Positions 12,966-25,779 are shown, numbered from the stretch's first letter. The stretch: DNA of 64,000 nt from Leptodactylus fallax (GCA_947044405.1 CAMRHE010000504.1:1103001-1167000); one strand, 5' to 3'. Notes: generated from the letters alone by a model not told the origin. Numbers and translations are program-made.

Positions 12966-14690
12966 GATAGTACTTCTTAGTGTCAGTCTGTGTCTCCCTT
13001 GCTCGGGCAGTTGTCAGGAGTTTAATTCTCCACCCAGCAGTCATCATTCTCTTCTATGTAATGCTGCTGGGGGACATTCTTTACGGTATCTGTATTTGCC
13101 ACATGGCTGTTGCTTTAAGGTTGTTATACCAACACATCAAACTTTGGCTGGGTCTGTTCAGCCAGTTGTAGGTTTCAGATGTAGAGCCAATAATGGCTGT
13201 ACTTCAGCATCTGAATCATGGGCTGAGGTGTGGTATTTCAACCTGACATTTTCCTTACTCGGGTGCTTGTGATTACTTTAATCTTCTTGGCTCTATGTTC
13301 TTAGAATTTATTCTTTGTACTTTATTCTGTTTGCTGAACTCCTGGTTTTTGGACTTTGGCTTGCTCTTCTGGATTGCCCTCCTGTTACCGATTTGGCTGT
13401 ATCTGTGATCTCCTGGATTTGAGGAAGGCTTGGACTCCTCTGACATACTTCTGGCTATATTTGTACATTCCTTGCTTTGACCTTGGCTTGTCTATTATGC
13501 TGTCTCCCCTCTATAGAGTTTCTTGTTTGGTTCTTAGTCAGCAAGTGCACCTTTTTTTGGTTTTGCAACCTGGATCCTGAGCAGCCAACTCCATCCTTCC
13601 TTGTGGCGGGCACTGGTGAATATCTCGGGGTGACTTTAATCTCTGAGAACCTGTATAGTGTTGGATTATTGGGAGTTTATTGACTTGCTGTCTGTAGACC
13701 TTCCATCACCTTGGGAATTCCTTGAGTGGCGATCCCATAACAGCAGTCTTCTCTCACACATTGTGCTGTAACTCTCTTAATACACAAAGGTGTCTTGCCC
13801 TGACTGTGGGGTGCAGATCAAAAAAGGGTGCCCTGTCTGACCTGAGGCTAACAAACAGGATCTTACCTATGAAGTCCATACAACATTAGCCTCACAGTCT
13901 TCTCTTTAACTTCCATAAAAATGAGCAGGGATTTCTCCCATCTCCTGACTATAGAACAGCAAGTTGACTGAACTGTATCTGTCTGAGACTTTAGCTCTGA
14001 CTCCTCACTTGCCTACTTTCCCCCTGCCAGAGGTTCCTATTTCTTGGTTTGCACCACGTGTTCAGCTCACAGCCTAAAAGGTTGTTCTATTAAAGGTGCA
14101 GTTCCATTTTGGACACTCAGTTGCACTTCGGTAAACACATTCTCTCCCATATTTATTGCTCCCAGTGGGACATTACTCTCACCCCAAATATTTTGCCGCA
14201 AAGACCTATATTTACTAACCCTCTGGAACATTTCCTTCTTGTACCAAATGTATGTCAGGATATGTTGGGAGTTGTAGTTTGGCAGCAGTCATGGAGTCAC
14301 AGGTTGGGGATCCCTGTTATATTCAATATGCCCGGGGTACAGGTAGTAACCGACCTCCGATGTCTCATATTCAGAGATTTACGCCATCTGAATGCTGCGG
14401 TTCTAGATCACAGTTCCAACACTTCCTCTAAATTAAAAATTCATGAGATTTTTTTCTTTAATTTTCTGCTCAGCATCAAACAAATCCATAAAATAAACTC
14501 CGGGGCTCCAGCTCCACCGTCAGCATCTTCCTAATGAATGAAGGCAGCCATGCGGAGTCCTGGAAGCAGCACCCCCAATACTGTACATAATGTGAGAAGA
14601 GACATCCAAGTACTGCACTCGTGTAACCCTCTCACTGCCAGGGGAGCAACGAAAGACACCCGAGATTCATACACGACATGGAGGTTCCTG
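12966..14690. other. Probable old retroelement-derived and unclassified interspersed sequence
   Basis: The T-rich, leucine-codon-like stretch at about 13000-13720 (many CTTGGCTTG, CTGGATT and TTTGACCTTGG phrases) resembles LTR-type sequence common in frog genomes. I see no paired LTR, primer-binding site or reverse transcriptase, so the class is uncertain. No host gene is visible. Confidence 0.3.
14255..14330 (-). repeat. Dispersed repeat copy with an ACTACAACTCCCA motif
   Basis: On the minus strand it reads CAAACTACAACTCCCAACAT, preceded in the same orientation by a CATGACTGCTGC stretch. This is the same family signature as 56600-56690. The phrase resembles the ZNF143/STAF binding consensus, but it is also carried by a common vertebrate interspersed repeat. 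Confidence 0.4.
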
Positions 14691-14698
14691 GGACCAAC

Positions 14699-15570
14699 AG
14701 TGTCAGTGTGTCAGTGTCATTATCCTGTACCCCAAGTTTCAGTGTCATTATCCTGTAACCAAAGTGTTAGCCTGTCATTATTCTGTACCCCAAGTGTCAG
14801 CCTGTCATTATCCTGTACCCCAAGTATCAGCCTGTCATTATCCCGTACCCCAAGTGTCAGCCTGTCATTATCCTGTACCCCAAGTGTCAGCCTGTCATTA
14901 TCCTGTACCCCAAGTGTCAGCCTGTCATTATCCTGTACCCCAAGTGTCAGCCTGTCATTATCCTGTACCCCGAGTGTCAGCCTGTCATTATCCTGTACCC
15001 CAAGTATCAGCCTGTCATTATCCTGTACCCCAAGTGTCAGCCTGTCATTATCCTGTACCCCAAGTATCAGCCTGTCATTATCCTGTACCCCAAGTGTCAG
15101 CCTGTCATTATCCTGTACCCCAAGTGTCAGCCTGTCATTATCCTGTACCCCAAGTATCAGCCTGTCATTATCCTGTACCCCAAGTGTCATCCTGTCATTA
15201 TCCTGTACCCCAAGTGTCAGCCTGTCATTATCCCATACCCCCAGTGTCAGCCTGTCATTATCCTGTACCCCAAGTATCAGCCTGTCATTATCCTGTACCC
15301 CAAGTGTCAGCCTGTCATTATCCTGTACCCTGAGTGTCAGCCTGTAATTATCCTGTACCCCGAGTGTCAGCCTGTCATTATCCTGTACCCTGAGTGTCAG
15401 CCTGTAATTATCCTGTACCCCTAGTGTCAGCCTGTCATTATCCTGTACCCTGAGTGTCAGCCTGTAATTATCCTGTACCCCAAGTGTCAGCCTGTCATTA
15501 TCCTGTACCCCAAGTGTCAGCGTGTCATTATCCTGTACCCCAAGTGTCATTACCCTGTACCCCGAGTATC
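14699..15570. repeat. 30-bp minisatellite, about 29 units
   Basis: The unit is CCTGTCATTATCCTGTACCC then CAAGTGTCAG, exactly 30 bp, with G/A variants (CAAGTATCAG, CGAGTGTCAG). All ORFs here, including the VSLSLSCTPS and NDRLTLGVQD types, are readings of this unit in different frames. Units near 15330-15470 alternate CTGTCATTA and CTGTAATTA, giving a 60-bp higher-order pattern for three cycles. Confidence 0.97.
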
Positions 15571-15579
15571 ACTGTCTTA

Positions 15580-17796
15580 TTTATCTGCAGTCTTGGGGCG
15601 TTATTCTCATCACTCTGCTCTCTGCACACACATTGGATGCTTTTCCTTTTCCTGATACATTCATTTCTCTTTTCGGACATCTCTCGATGCCGATGTTTTG
15701 CTGCAGTGTGAGCTTCCTATTATGGAGCAGTATTTTCTTCCAATAAGACAATGGAGACAGATCCTGACATAGTACTGCATGTACTCGAGCAGTTCCGTGC
15801 CCTTTTACTTATACAAGGATGTCTTATTCATTAAAGGAGTTTCCTCATTATAGCAATCTTTGTCCATATGATGATATATTAGGCACATTCATTAAATGGA
15901 CAACATGTAATACTACATTTGCCCTGTAGTGGCCACTGCAGAAACAGCTTTCTCAACCAAATACAGCTTATTTTTAGGTTAGAGAAGCCAGAACCAGACC
16001 CACTTAGATCCCGTGCACCAAGAGACTTCTGAGGCTTATGGGGTGTGCCAACATCATGACTAGAAGTGGGCACAACTCACGAGATTTGTTTCATGAATAT
16101 TCATAAGGTTTGGTCCTATGGTTGATTTTATACCAAACTTGTGATAGACCCAGAATTGCTATTATTGTACTCTGGGGTCTTCTCAGACCCTCGACTATAA
16201 TAAGTGGAGGTCCAGGGAAGGTGAGGGAAAATATAAAACACTTATACTCACCTTGCCTCACTTCTCCTGGGAGTCTTTGCATCATCTAATGGCCCCAGCA
16301 TCCTCTTCAGGCCTCTTCTGTTTGGCCCATGAGGTCTGGGAGTTGCCGGACACCATGAAGAGGTGAGGCAAGGTGAATATTAGTGTTTGTTATTTTCCCT
16401 CAACTCCCCTGGACTTCCACTTATTATACTCGGGGGTCTAAGGAGACTCAACAGTATAATAGTGTTTAATGGGTGATGAACCCCAAAAGTTTTGTGTTCA
16501 GGCAAATCCAAAACTTTTGTAGATCTTGGGTGGAATCCCTAAACGTAACGCTTTAAAGCAAGTGTCATGATGTCATCGGGCCCCACATGACTCCCAAGGC
16601 CTACATACAGGTCTCAGCAGTCAACCAGTGACCCATGATGTCACCCAGGAGGCCGTAAGACCACCAAAGAAAACCCTGAGTGAGCTTAAGAGAGGTGAAG
16701 CGAGGTGAGGTGGTTATTAAGCTTACTCACCTCCCCGAGTCCTCCACTTATTATACTCTGCAGAGACCTCTGAATATAATAGTGATTCATGGATGGAGAA
16801 CCCCAAATGTTTGGGTTCAAGTTGAGTCCAAAACTTTCGGAAATGTTTGATCAAATATGGTTCGATCCAGACCAGTTTGCTCCTCCCACTTACACCGGGG
16901 TATTAGGTTTAGTGTTGTCAATGGACACTGGTATTGAAGTCTTCGGATCAACAAAAATTATTCATAATGGATGGGGATCCTCTGGGTATGATCAATGTTC
17001 CTCTCGGAGAGCAGTCGCCTCCTCGTTGCTCTTCTACCTTGAGTCCTGTTCTTACTCAGTCTTGGCTTACCATGAAGTTATTCATAATGGTGTTAGCTCA
17101 GGCTGGATATGCTGCAAGTCGTTGGATATTCTCACAGGCTTTCTTGTACTTTTGTACTGTTGCTAAAGCTTTGCAGTCATTTGCTACTTTTTGGAAGATT
17201 CCCCATTGACGGTAATGAGATTTATTGTGGTTCAATGGATCGGAGACTTAGGGTGAATTCACACACAGCATTATTTGTAGAGACCTCCAATGCAGTTACT
17301 GTTGCAGGTGTTTTGTGTCAAAGCAAGGACTGGATTCAAGAGGGAAATATGACGGAAGGTCTTAGGGGCTGACTAGTTGTGGTTTCTTCAGCAGAAAACC
17401 GGTGTAAAAGCCATGAAAAAAGTTACTAATTTTTTGTAAAAGTAGGAATTTTTTGCACAAAAATTGTGACTTTTGAATTAGGTACTTGAAATTGAGTATC
17501 AGTAATGCCATCTGTACATTATATAAAGTGTCTGTAAATTCACTGGTAACTTTATAATTTGCAGTTAAGCTCTATATGTGGAAACCAGTGACAAGTAGGA
17601 CCATGGACAGCTGCCTGGGAGAAAGACAGATCAGGGGGATCAGGACAGAGAGGTATAAAAAGTGGCGAGAGGGAATTCTGTATTCATCTTGTCACGTGGC
17701 ACCATGTACCATAATGTGGACTGCATACAAACCCAAACCCAGATATCTTAAAGTGGCCTCCCCCTTAGATTAGGCATAAAGTCCATCTCTGTCATA
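15580..17796. repeat. Spacer with several copies of one dispersed repeat family (about 16080-16860)
   Basis: Related blocks occur at about 16380-16520 (CCACTTATTATACTCGGGGG through GTATAATAGTGTTTAATGGG to AACCCCAAAAG), at about 16735-16840 (same order, diverged), and in inverted form near 16150-16215. The opening phrase near 16078 (GAGATTTGTTTCATGAATAT) recurs at about 27518. No coding potential is seen. The remaining sequence has no recognisable gene. Confidence 0.55.
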
Positions 17797-17927
17797 TATT
17801 TATATGTGATATCTCTGTGATGTATCTATATGTGATAACTATATGTGATATCTCTGTGATGTATCTATATGTGATAACTATATGTGATATCTCTGTGATG
17901 TATCTATATGTGATAACTATATGTGAT
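17797..17927. repeat. 39-bp tandem repeat, about 3.3 units
   Basis: GATATCTCTGTGATGTATCT then ATATGTGATAACTATATGT repeats three times almost without change. It is a short, recent-looking AT-rich array. Confidence 0.95.
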
Positions 17928-19489
17928 TTTTTGCTCAGTTTGTTTTTACTTTGGACAAATACAAGTAGGCTCGCTGCTCTTTAACAATCTTATTAAGTCT
18001 TGGACAGCTGAGCACATGCAGATAGTTGGGTCACTTTACATGTGTAGGACTTGCCCAATGGTAAAAAAAAAAATTTGATGCCGAATTTTTGTTTTTATCT
18101 AACCCCCACACAAGCTGTACTGTAGCTTTGTGCATAACAGACCCTGGACCTGATGAAGTCTATAATGGATTATGGCCAATGACTAATCGTAGGGGTTGTC
18201 TTGTTTTTGGACAGTCTATTTTTATAAGAGGTTCTTCTAATGATAAGCTGGTCACACATTATACCACTGCTCGGACTCCTAGCACTGAAATCCCCAGCAG
18301 CGCCACCACAGGGGAAAGAGAGCATTATGCAGCTCCCAATATACTGCCCCTATAGTACGTGGACATGTCTGGTCCTCCAGAGCTAGGGACACTCTTTGAA
18401 GCATCTCCTAAATCTGGCTGAAAGATGATGGCGTTCAAAAAAGTGTCCCGTCTGAGAATCTATAGGTATTTGGGTGATAGGACCCCTGGATTTGCCATGT
18501 TCTGGAACGTTACATACAATTGCTACTACACTAAGTTGTCATATGATGGGTTGTGATGTATTAGTAAACTTGTGAGTCAATCTAACATATACAGTAACAC
18601 CCACAGTAAAAGCAAAAATAATCGTCAGGTCAGTCAGCAGCAGCTTGGTGACAGCTTCCATGTCCCGCAAACAACAAATAAGTAATAAAATATATTATAG
18701 ACTTGCTGGATTTTCTGTTTATGGACCTGTTATGGTCTGGTATATGGATTTGGGGTGGTCACGCCAGCCTTGGCCGCTTGGTCTTTGTCTCGATTTTTGA
18801 TTTTTGCTGGTCCATGGGCATATGGATGGGTTGTGCAGTTTGGAATGGAGTTGTTGAGTTGGAGTTGAGGTTAAATATAAAATTTTATAGAGACACTACT
18901 ATGACATGAGAGCCATTTCTGATATGATGGGCCACATCACGTTTTTGTCTCTGCCAATTTTCAAAAATAAGGATGAATATTTCATAGACACAGAGGGTCA
19001 GGGCCGGGCACTAGGGCATTCCTATTTTCCAGTCCATGGCAATCACAAAGGCTTATGGGAGGACGTAAGAAACGCTGAAGTTTATTTCTAACCTCTGCAA
19101 AGTGGTGTTTTGAGTTATTTTTATGGTGGCAGGTGCACTGGGGGCGGGTCCTCATCTTCTGGAGCACTGCTCTTGCTGCTCATATAGGATGAGTGATGTC
19201 ATAGCAGTGAGAGGATCAACTCAGAGTTAATGAGGCAGCGCAGGCAGGAGAAGGTCAAGGTCGGAGTGACAAGTGACAGTGCTCCAGGAAGCTAAAGGTC
19301 CGCCTCCAGTGCACCAACTGATTCATTTGCATAAGACTTCAAAGTTGTTTTTCTCCAAATCTACAAAAGTGACATATATAACATGGCATATCTATGGTAT
19401 TTATCTGTGTGATGTTCTCTGTAACATGGTGGTGACCGCTGAACATGCTTGGGGGAGGTGGTGACTCTCTTTAAGGAACACTCTAGCCA
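17928..19489. other. Spacer, no gene recognised
   Basis: No ORF resembles a known protein. There is a CAGCGCCACC phrase near 18299, which is the reverse of a GGTGGCGCTG CTCF-core-like motif, but this phrase also sits in common frog repeats. Confidence 0.35.
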
Positions 19490-19905
19490 ACATATAGTGG
19501 GAATTCTGGCTCAATCTGCACCAAAACAAACTGATCTATATGTCACAGACTAATTTTATATTTTGTCAGCGATCATACTTACCTGTCTTCCTGTCCAGGT
19601 CTTCTGGGCACAGGAGATCCTTCTGTCCTTCTCCTCTTCACATCTGCCGGTGCCTGCAAAATAGAGCCGTCTGCAGGCGCGAGAAATTGAGGAAGTGACG
19701 ATTGGTGCCCAGAAGATCAGGACATGAACACAGGTAAGTATGATGGGGTTTAGTATTGGTGATGTTCCATTTCCGGAACATGACTGTCCTGGTGATCTGA
19801 GCAAACATACATTTTTTATAAAGTAAGTTAGTTAGAAGTTAGGCAGGGGGAGAGTGTTTAGTTTAGTATTAAATTATCATTTTATCCTGGACAACCCCTT
19901 TAAAA
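19490..19905. mobile_element. Large foldback (MITE-like) element
   Basis: Two arms, 19572-19610 and 19706-19744, are inverted copies matching at about 35 of 39 positions (ATCATACTTACCTGT at one edge, CTTCTGGGCA at the inner edge), separated by about 95 bp. The outer edges carry TTAAGGAAC and the reverse of GGACAACCCCTTTAA, typical of the ends of this kind of element. There is no coding capacity. Confidence 0.65.
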
Positions 19906-21144
19906 GGCTTCACTATGCATCTAAATTGCATTTTGCTGAAAATTGTGGTGAGCCAAACAAGTGTCGAAATATTAGAGGATTAGTGAATCCGCCTCTCTGA
20001 TCTCCAGCATGTCTATAGCACAGTCTTATATTCTACCTCCAATTATAAACCATAAGCAAATAGTATAAGAAACTTTGTAATGTATCTTATTAAAGAAAAA
20101 TACTTATTTCTCCATTTTTATCAGGCCAAGTTACTTCTAATATCATAGTCTAGGGAGAGGGGAGGAAGTGGCTGCTGGAAAAGACGCACATACTGCAGAC
20201 ACTGCTAAGCTCTGCTACACTTAGTAACTATGATAGCTGTTTTGACTCTCCTATATCTAGTACGATAATGCTCTATCATTATATAGAAAGAGGCAATACA
20301 TCAAATACTAGCCAGCAGTAGACTTCTCCTCCCCCTTCCCCTCTCCATAGACTTCTGTGTGAAGCAGGACACAGAGAGGGTGCTATTACAAATATTAGTC
20401 TGAGTGAAGGGAAGGAGGAGGAAAACATCCTGATAAATGGAGAAGGAAGCATTATTCTTTAATAAGATATATTACAATGTTTCTTATATTTAACTGTATT
20501 ATTCATTTATGTAAAGGGTTTGTTTTTTTTTATAATTGGTGGTTCAGTTTAATTGATCATACATTAGTTAGGAAGTCAATGAAAACCAAAAATGGAAGTC
20601 CTTGTGATGCCATGGGCCGCCACTACGACCCTGCACCAGGTATAACTTCTGCATCTCCTGGGTTCTGTATGTTCTGACTCGAACAACTAGATTTGTACAA
20701 GTCATTTAGACAATGTTCTGTTTGCCCCATTTTGGTATCCCTTAGAATACAATGGTGTAATCAATATGGCGTACATTGCACCAAAACCGTGCCATGTGGG
20801 CTTAACCAATGTACCCTAAGGGTGGTTAGAGAGCTCCGAATATCTGGATGACTTCTCCCATCCGTAGTAATAACACGGCATCGGTTTGACATGAAATGCA
20901 TCGGAAACACATTGCACAGGACACGGCCAAGAACTGAAGAACTATTTATTACCTCTGTGTTTGCCAAAATCAGACCATACATTCTCAATGCCTTGCAAGT
21001 GACGGTGTTCCTCATTCACAACACATAGGACTAACATCTGAAGTACGATAGAAAACATAGGCAGACATCTCAAGATTTTTCCGAGGAGTCAAAGTCAAGA
21101 CAGTGAGCGGGACAAGAAAAACACACGGGTGACCGCCGGATATA
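19906..21144. other. Intergenic sequence just downstream of GAP43
   Basis: No coding sequence is recognised. A second possible minus-strand AATAAA (plus-strand TTTATT at 20945-20950) would extend the GAP43 3' UTR by about 200 nt if used. T-rich and GGAGGA/TCCTCC stretches around 20320-20440 are partly self-complementary. Confidence 0.4.
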
Positions 21145-21164
21145 TACGCTAATTGGCACATCGC

Positions 21165-21170
21165 TTTATT
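21165..21170 (-). terminator. GAP43: GAP43 polyadenylation signal AATAAA
   Basis: The minus strand reads CCAAAATAAAGCGATGTG, a canonical hexamer about 580 nt after the stop codon. Cleavage is expected 10-30 nt further on, near 21140-21155. Confidence 0.7.
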
Positions 21171-21244
21171 TTGGAAAACAAACCGTAGGGAGGGCGAATT
21201 CATTTCGATAAGTTCATTCCATCACATTGAAGAGGAACAAGAAT

Positions 21245-21326
21245 TAAAAAAAAAAAATTAAAAATAATAATAATAATAATAATAGTAATAAATTTATCCA
21301 AAAAGAAAAAAAAAAAAAAAAAAAAA
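21245..21326 (-). promoter_or_regulatory. GAP43: U-rich/AU-rich element in GAP43 3' UTR, candidate HuD site
   Basis: In mRNA sense it is a run of about 22 U, then AUAAAUUUAUUAC, a series of AUU triplets and a further U12 run. Established knowledge: HuD (ELAVL4) binds a U-rich element in the GAP43 3' UTR. That this exact block is the binding site is inference. The same low complexity could have grown by slippage. Confidence 0.5.
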
Positions 21327-21750
21327 GCAAAAGACAAAACTTGGAGACGCTTTCTGAAATTCACCGGATTGATTTATAACCCATAGATTAACGGAACATT
21401 GCACACAGTGTAACAGAGAGAAAGAGAGAGAAGAGCGAGGGAGCTCCAAGTAAACTCGGATACAGTGCGAAAGAAATGTCCAAAATGAATCGGATTGGAC
21501 CATACTGGAAAACTTGCCATAACAACACCAAGAAACACTTAAAATGTTTAAGCCACACTGTTTGACTGAAACTTTCCTGCTTTTTTTTTTTTTTTTTTTT
21601 TTTTTTTACATGGTCTGCCACACAGAGAAAGAAGAAGAGGGAGTGAGGTGGAGGAACCCACGTGAGGAAGAGGATCGGAAGGTCGAGGAGGAGCTGGAAG
21701 GGTAGAACGATGGAGTCCAAGAGGAGAGTAACAGGGGGGGTTCAATGTGT

Positions 21751-21839
21751 TCAGGCATTTTCTTGGTCCGCCTTGGGCTCTTCACTGGCAGCCTCTTCTT
21801 GTTGGGCACTTTCACTAGGTTTGGTTCCTTCTACATCAT
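21751..21839 (-). CDS. GAP43: GAP43 (neuromodulin) exon 3, C-terminal coding part
   Basis: This last coding exon gives the acidic C-terminus, starting DDVEGTKPSES and ending EEPKADQENA before a TGA stop at 21753-21751. The ending closely resembles the conserved vertebrate GAP43 tail. The acceptor is a long pyrimidine tract followed by TTTTCCAG at 21840, and the exon starts at 21839. It begins in phase 1: the first two bases complete a GAT codon with the single G left by exon 2, so the frames join exactly. GAP43 is a membrane-attached neuronal growth-cone protein and PKC substrate that binds calmodulin. The exon lies 24.65 kb downstream of exon 2. The reading frame running upstream of the exon into 22068 is intron and should be ignored. 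Confidence 0.95.
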
Positions 21840-22289
21840 CTGGAAAATAAAAAATAAAAAAAATTGTGAGTGGTGAACTCAATGCAAAATGGAAATACAG
21901 TCTATAGAAGATGGATAAGATGGATTGACACAAAGTTTTCATGTTTTCCCAGAAATTTATTATTTTAAAAACTCGAATCCGCCCAATAAAGAACACAACA
22001 AGAGTTATCGACATGTAACCAGTTTTTGGGTTATTATACAAGATTATACAAGAGCAGTTTGAGTACAATGCTCAATGTGTACGAAGAATTGTATCCCTCA
22101 ACACCATGGATTAGGGTCACCTGTAGAACCACTTCAAGGCGGGACAAGCAAATGTTCCCCCTCCCTGTCTCTTCTGCCCTATCATTTTTTTGCCTAACAT
22201 ATATAATTGAGCACCTATACCTTAATAAGCAACCGGTTACCTGAATGGACATCAATCCCTCACATCCTGGCTCACTAGCTATTTCTATG

Positions 22290-23470
22290 AAGGATAGCCC
22301 GGCTCCTGCTACTGGTAATGCATCATAACCATTGAATGGAAAATGATGACATCACAGAGAATGCAGCCTAGGCATTGAATAGAAAGTGATTACATCACTG
22401 AGTATGCAGCCTATTCATTCACTAAAGGGTGATGACATCACAGGAAATGCAGCCTGAGCATGCAGTAGGGACATAACTGAAAACGCAGCATGCATATTCA
22501 ATAGAGACAGTGTCAGCGGTGACATCACTGAGAATACAGGCTATATATATATACTAGAGATCAGCGGTGACATCACTGAGAATACAGCCTATCCATATAC
22601 TAGAGATCAGCAGTGACATCACTGAGAATACAGCCTATCCATATACTAGAGATCAGCAGTGGTGACATCACTAAGAATACAGCCTATCCATATACTAGAG
22701 ATCAGCAGCGGTGACATCAATGAGAATACAGCCTATCCATATACTAGAGATCAGCAGTGGTGACATCACTGAGAATACAGCCTATCCATATACTAGAGAT
22801 CAGCAGTGGTGATATCACTGAGAATACAGCCTATCCATATACTAGAGAGCAGTGACATCACTGAGAATACAGCCTATCCATATACTAGAGATCAGCAGCG
22901 GTGACATCACTGAGAATACAGCCTATCCATATACTAGAGATCAGCGGTGACATCACTGAGAATACAGCCTATCCATATACTAGAGATCAGCAGTGACATC
23001 ACTGAGAATACAGCCTATCCATATACTAGAGATCAGCAGCGGTGACATCACTGAGAATACAGCCTATCCATATACTAGAGATCAGCAGTGGTGACATCAC
23101 TGAGAATACAGCCTATCCATATACTAGAGATCAGCAGCAGTGACATCACTGAGAATACAGCCTATCCATATACTAGAGATCAGCAGTGACATCACTGAGA
23201 ATACAGCCTATCCATATACTAGAGATCAGCAGTGACATCACTGAGAATACAGCCTATCCATATACTATAGAGCAGTGACATCACTGAGAATACAGCCTAT
23301 CAAATCACTAGAAAGAATGTAGCCTGTGCACTCACTAGAGTCCAGTGACCTCATTACATATGTAGCCGATTCAATGAATAGGGACCGATCATATCTCTGA
23401 TAATACACACTATATATTGACTGGAGACCAGTGACATCACTAAGAATGCAGCCTATACATTACAGAGACT
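22290..23470. repeat. About 43-49-bp minisatellite carrying TGACATCA, 17 good units plus degenerate edges
   Basis: The unit is roughly CAGCAGTGGTGACATCACTG, then AGAATACAGCCTATCCATAT, then ACTAGAGAT. Units vary by 3-6 bp at the CAGCAGTGG joint. Good units span about 22505-23310. More diverged relatives, such as GATGACATCACAGAGAATGC, lie on both sides and probably represent the older ancestral edge. Confidence 0.93.
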
Positions 23471-23734
23471 GGTGACATACATTGCATTTTTAGGATCCTG
23501 TGACTTTGGTGCGGTCATGTATAACATTTGGATCTATAAACCCTTATAACAATGTACAGGAATGCGGCTGACCAATGGGATGGCACTAAATCTATCCATT
23601 ACTGTAGATCACCTGCCCTGGGTAATGCCCTGCTGTAGTTTTCAGGGCGCAGAGTAGGGCAATGATTGACACTTTCATCATACAAAGCGTCCCGCCCACC
23701 CTGACAATCCACAAATAAGATTACAGCTTCTCCG

Positions 23735-23835
23735 GGGACAGGATTACATTAATCTGGTATAATCCTGCTCTAATTTCAACAACACTATGCAGGGAGAAAT
23801 GAATACAATAAGCAGAACAGATTAGGATTTGCTAC
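23735..23835. promoter_or_regulatory. Cluster of GATTA/TAATCC motifs, candidate enhancer
   Basis: In about 100 bp of non-repetitive intron there are GGATTACATTAATCTGG, TATAATCCTGC, CTCTAATTT and AGATTAGGATTT. TAATCC/GGATTA is the core bound by bicoid-class homeodomains (OTX, PITX). Whether it is conserved or functional cannot be told here. Confidence 0.25.
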
Positions 23836-24409
23836 TATGAATATGGATATGCCAGTGCATGGCCGGGGTACACGATAGATACTTGTATACTGTAACTCAC
23901 TGCAAAGACCAAAACATAGAAACTTGTCTGTACTCATGAATCATGTGCAATGGCTGTGTCACCCACCACAATCACTTATATTAGCTCCCTACAGGTTGTC
24001 ACCGACTCCTCTCTCGCTCTCCGCTCTCCCTGACCAAACCCTCCAATGCTATCTCCTTTGTAAAGTGATAGATTGTAAACACAGAAGGCTCAGATGGTAA
24101 CACTGGAGACAAGGGAAGTAGCTAACTTCTTCTCCAAGTTCAATAGCCCAACTTGGGCTAGCTGCAGTCTGGACATCCCATCACTGTTTGCTGTCTCTTC
24201 TAAGCTCGGTCACTTGTGTAGGTCAGAGTTCTCCCCTGACTTCATTTTATGGAGCAGGAAGTAACTATTTGTTCCCCACCATGATCAGCCATATTGACTC
24301 CCATGAGATTAAGTTCTCTGCCACCTAGTCAATCACTCAAAGTCAAAAAAATCTTCTCTATCAACACTTTTTAAAAGAATTCTAAACTTAGAAATGCAGA
24401 GAAGTGTTG

Positions 24410-24503
24410 ATCAAGATAGATAGATATGATATAGATATGAGATAGACAGATAGATAGATAGATATGAGATAGATATGAGATAGATATAAGATAGATAGAT
24501 ATG

Positions 24504-24548
<45 letters not shown>

Positions 24549-24675
24549 TGAGATAGATAGAAGATAGATAGATATGAGATAGATAGATAGATATGAGATA
24601 GATAGATAGATAGATATGAGATAGATAGATAGATATTAGATAGATAGATAGATATGAGATAGATAGATAGATATG

Positions 24676-24716
<41 letters not shown>

Positions 24717-24974
24717 TGAGATAGATAGGAGATAGATAGATATGAGATAGATAGATAGATAGATAGATATGAGATAGATAGATAGATAGATATGAGATAG
24801 ATAGATATGAGATAGATAGATAGATAGATAGATATGAGATAGATATGAGATAGATATAAGATAGATAGATATGAGATAGATAGATAGATAGATAGATATG
24901 AGATAGATATAAGATAGATAGATATGAGATAGATAGATAGATAGATATGGCAGATAGATAGATAGATAGATATG

Positions 24975-25016
<42 letters not shown>

Positions 25017-25189
25017 GGAGATAGATAGATAGATAGATAGATATGAGATAGATAGATATGAGATAGATAGATATGAGATAGATAGATATGAGATAGATAG
25101 ATAGATATGAGATAGATAGATATGAGATAGATAGATAGATATGAGATAGATAGATAGATAGATATGAGATAGATAGATAGATAGATATG

Positions 25190-25223
<34 letters not shown>

Positions 25224-25428
25224 GAGATAGATAGATAGATAGATATGAGATAGATAGATATGAGATAGATAGATATGAGATAGATAGATATGAGATAGAT
25301 AGATATGAGATAGATAGATATGAGATAGATAGATATGAGATAGATAGATATGAGGTAGATAGATAGATATGAGATAGATAGATATGAGATAGATAGATAT
25401 GAGATAGATAGATAGATAGATAGCTATG

Positions 25429-25473
<45 letters not shown>

Positions 25474-25779
25474 TGAGATAGATAGATATGGGATAGATAG
25501 ATATGAGATAGATAGCTATGAGATAGATAGATAGATAGATAGATAGATATGAGATAGATAGATAGATATGAGATAGATAGATATGAGATAGATAGATAGA
25601 TATGAGATAGATAGATAGATATGAGATAGATAGATATGAGATAGATAGATAGATAGATAGATAGATATGAGATAGATAGATAGATATGAGATAGATAGAT
25701 GTGAGATAGATAGATAGATAGATAGATATGAGATAGATAGATAGATAGGAGATAGATAGATATGAGATAGATAGATGTG

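Larger units (their letters stand above)
21145..21750 (-). other. GAP43: GAP43 3' UTR (approximate extent)
   Basis: This follows the GAP43 stop codon on the minus strand and runs to just beyond an AATAAA signal at 21170-21165, giving about 600 nt, similar in scale to other GAP43 messages. It contains an A27 tract (plus-strand T run 21581-21607) and a long U-rich/AU-rich block (21245-21326) with AUUUA. In mammals, GAP43 mRNA is stabilised by the neuronal ELAV protein HuD binding a U-rich element in the 3' UTR, and this block is the natural candidate here. The cleavage point is inferred from the signal, not seen. Confidence 0.75.

Noticed and set aside
14699..15570. Regular 30-bp repeats as a CRISPR array (also 35-, 30- and 38-bp arrays)
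   Set aside because: Repeats are contiguous without unique spacers, and the genome is vertebrate.
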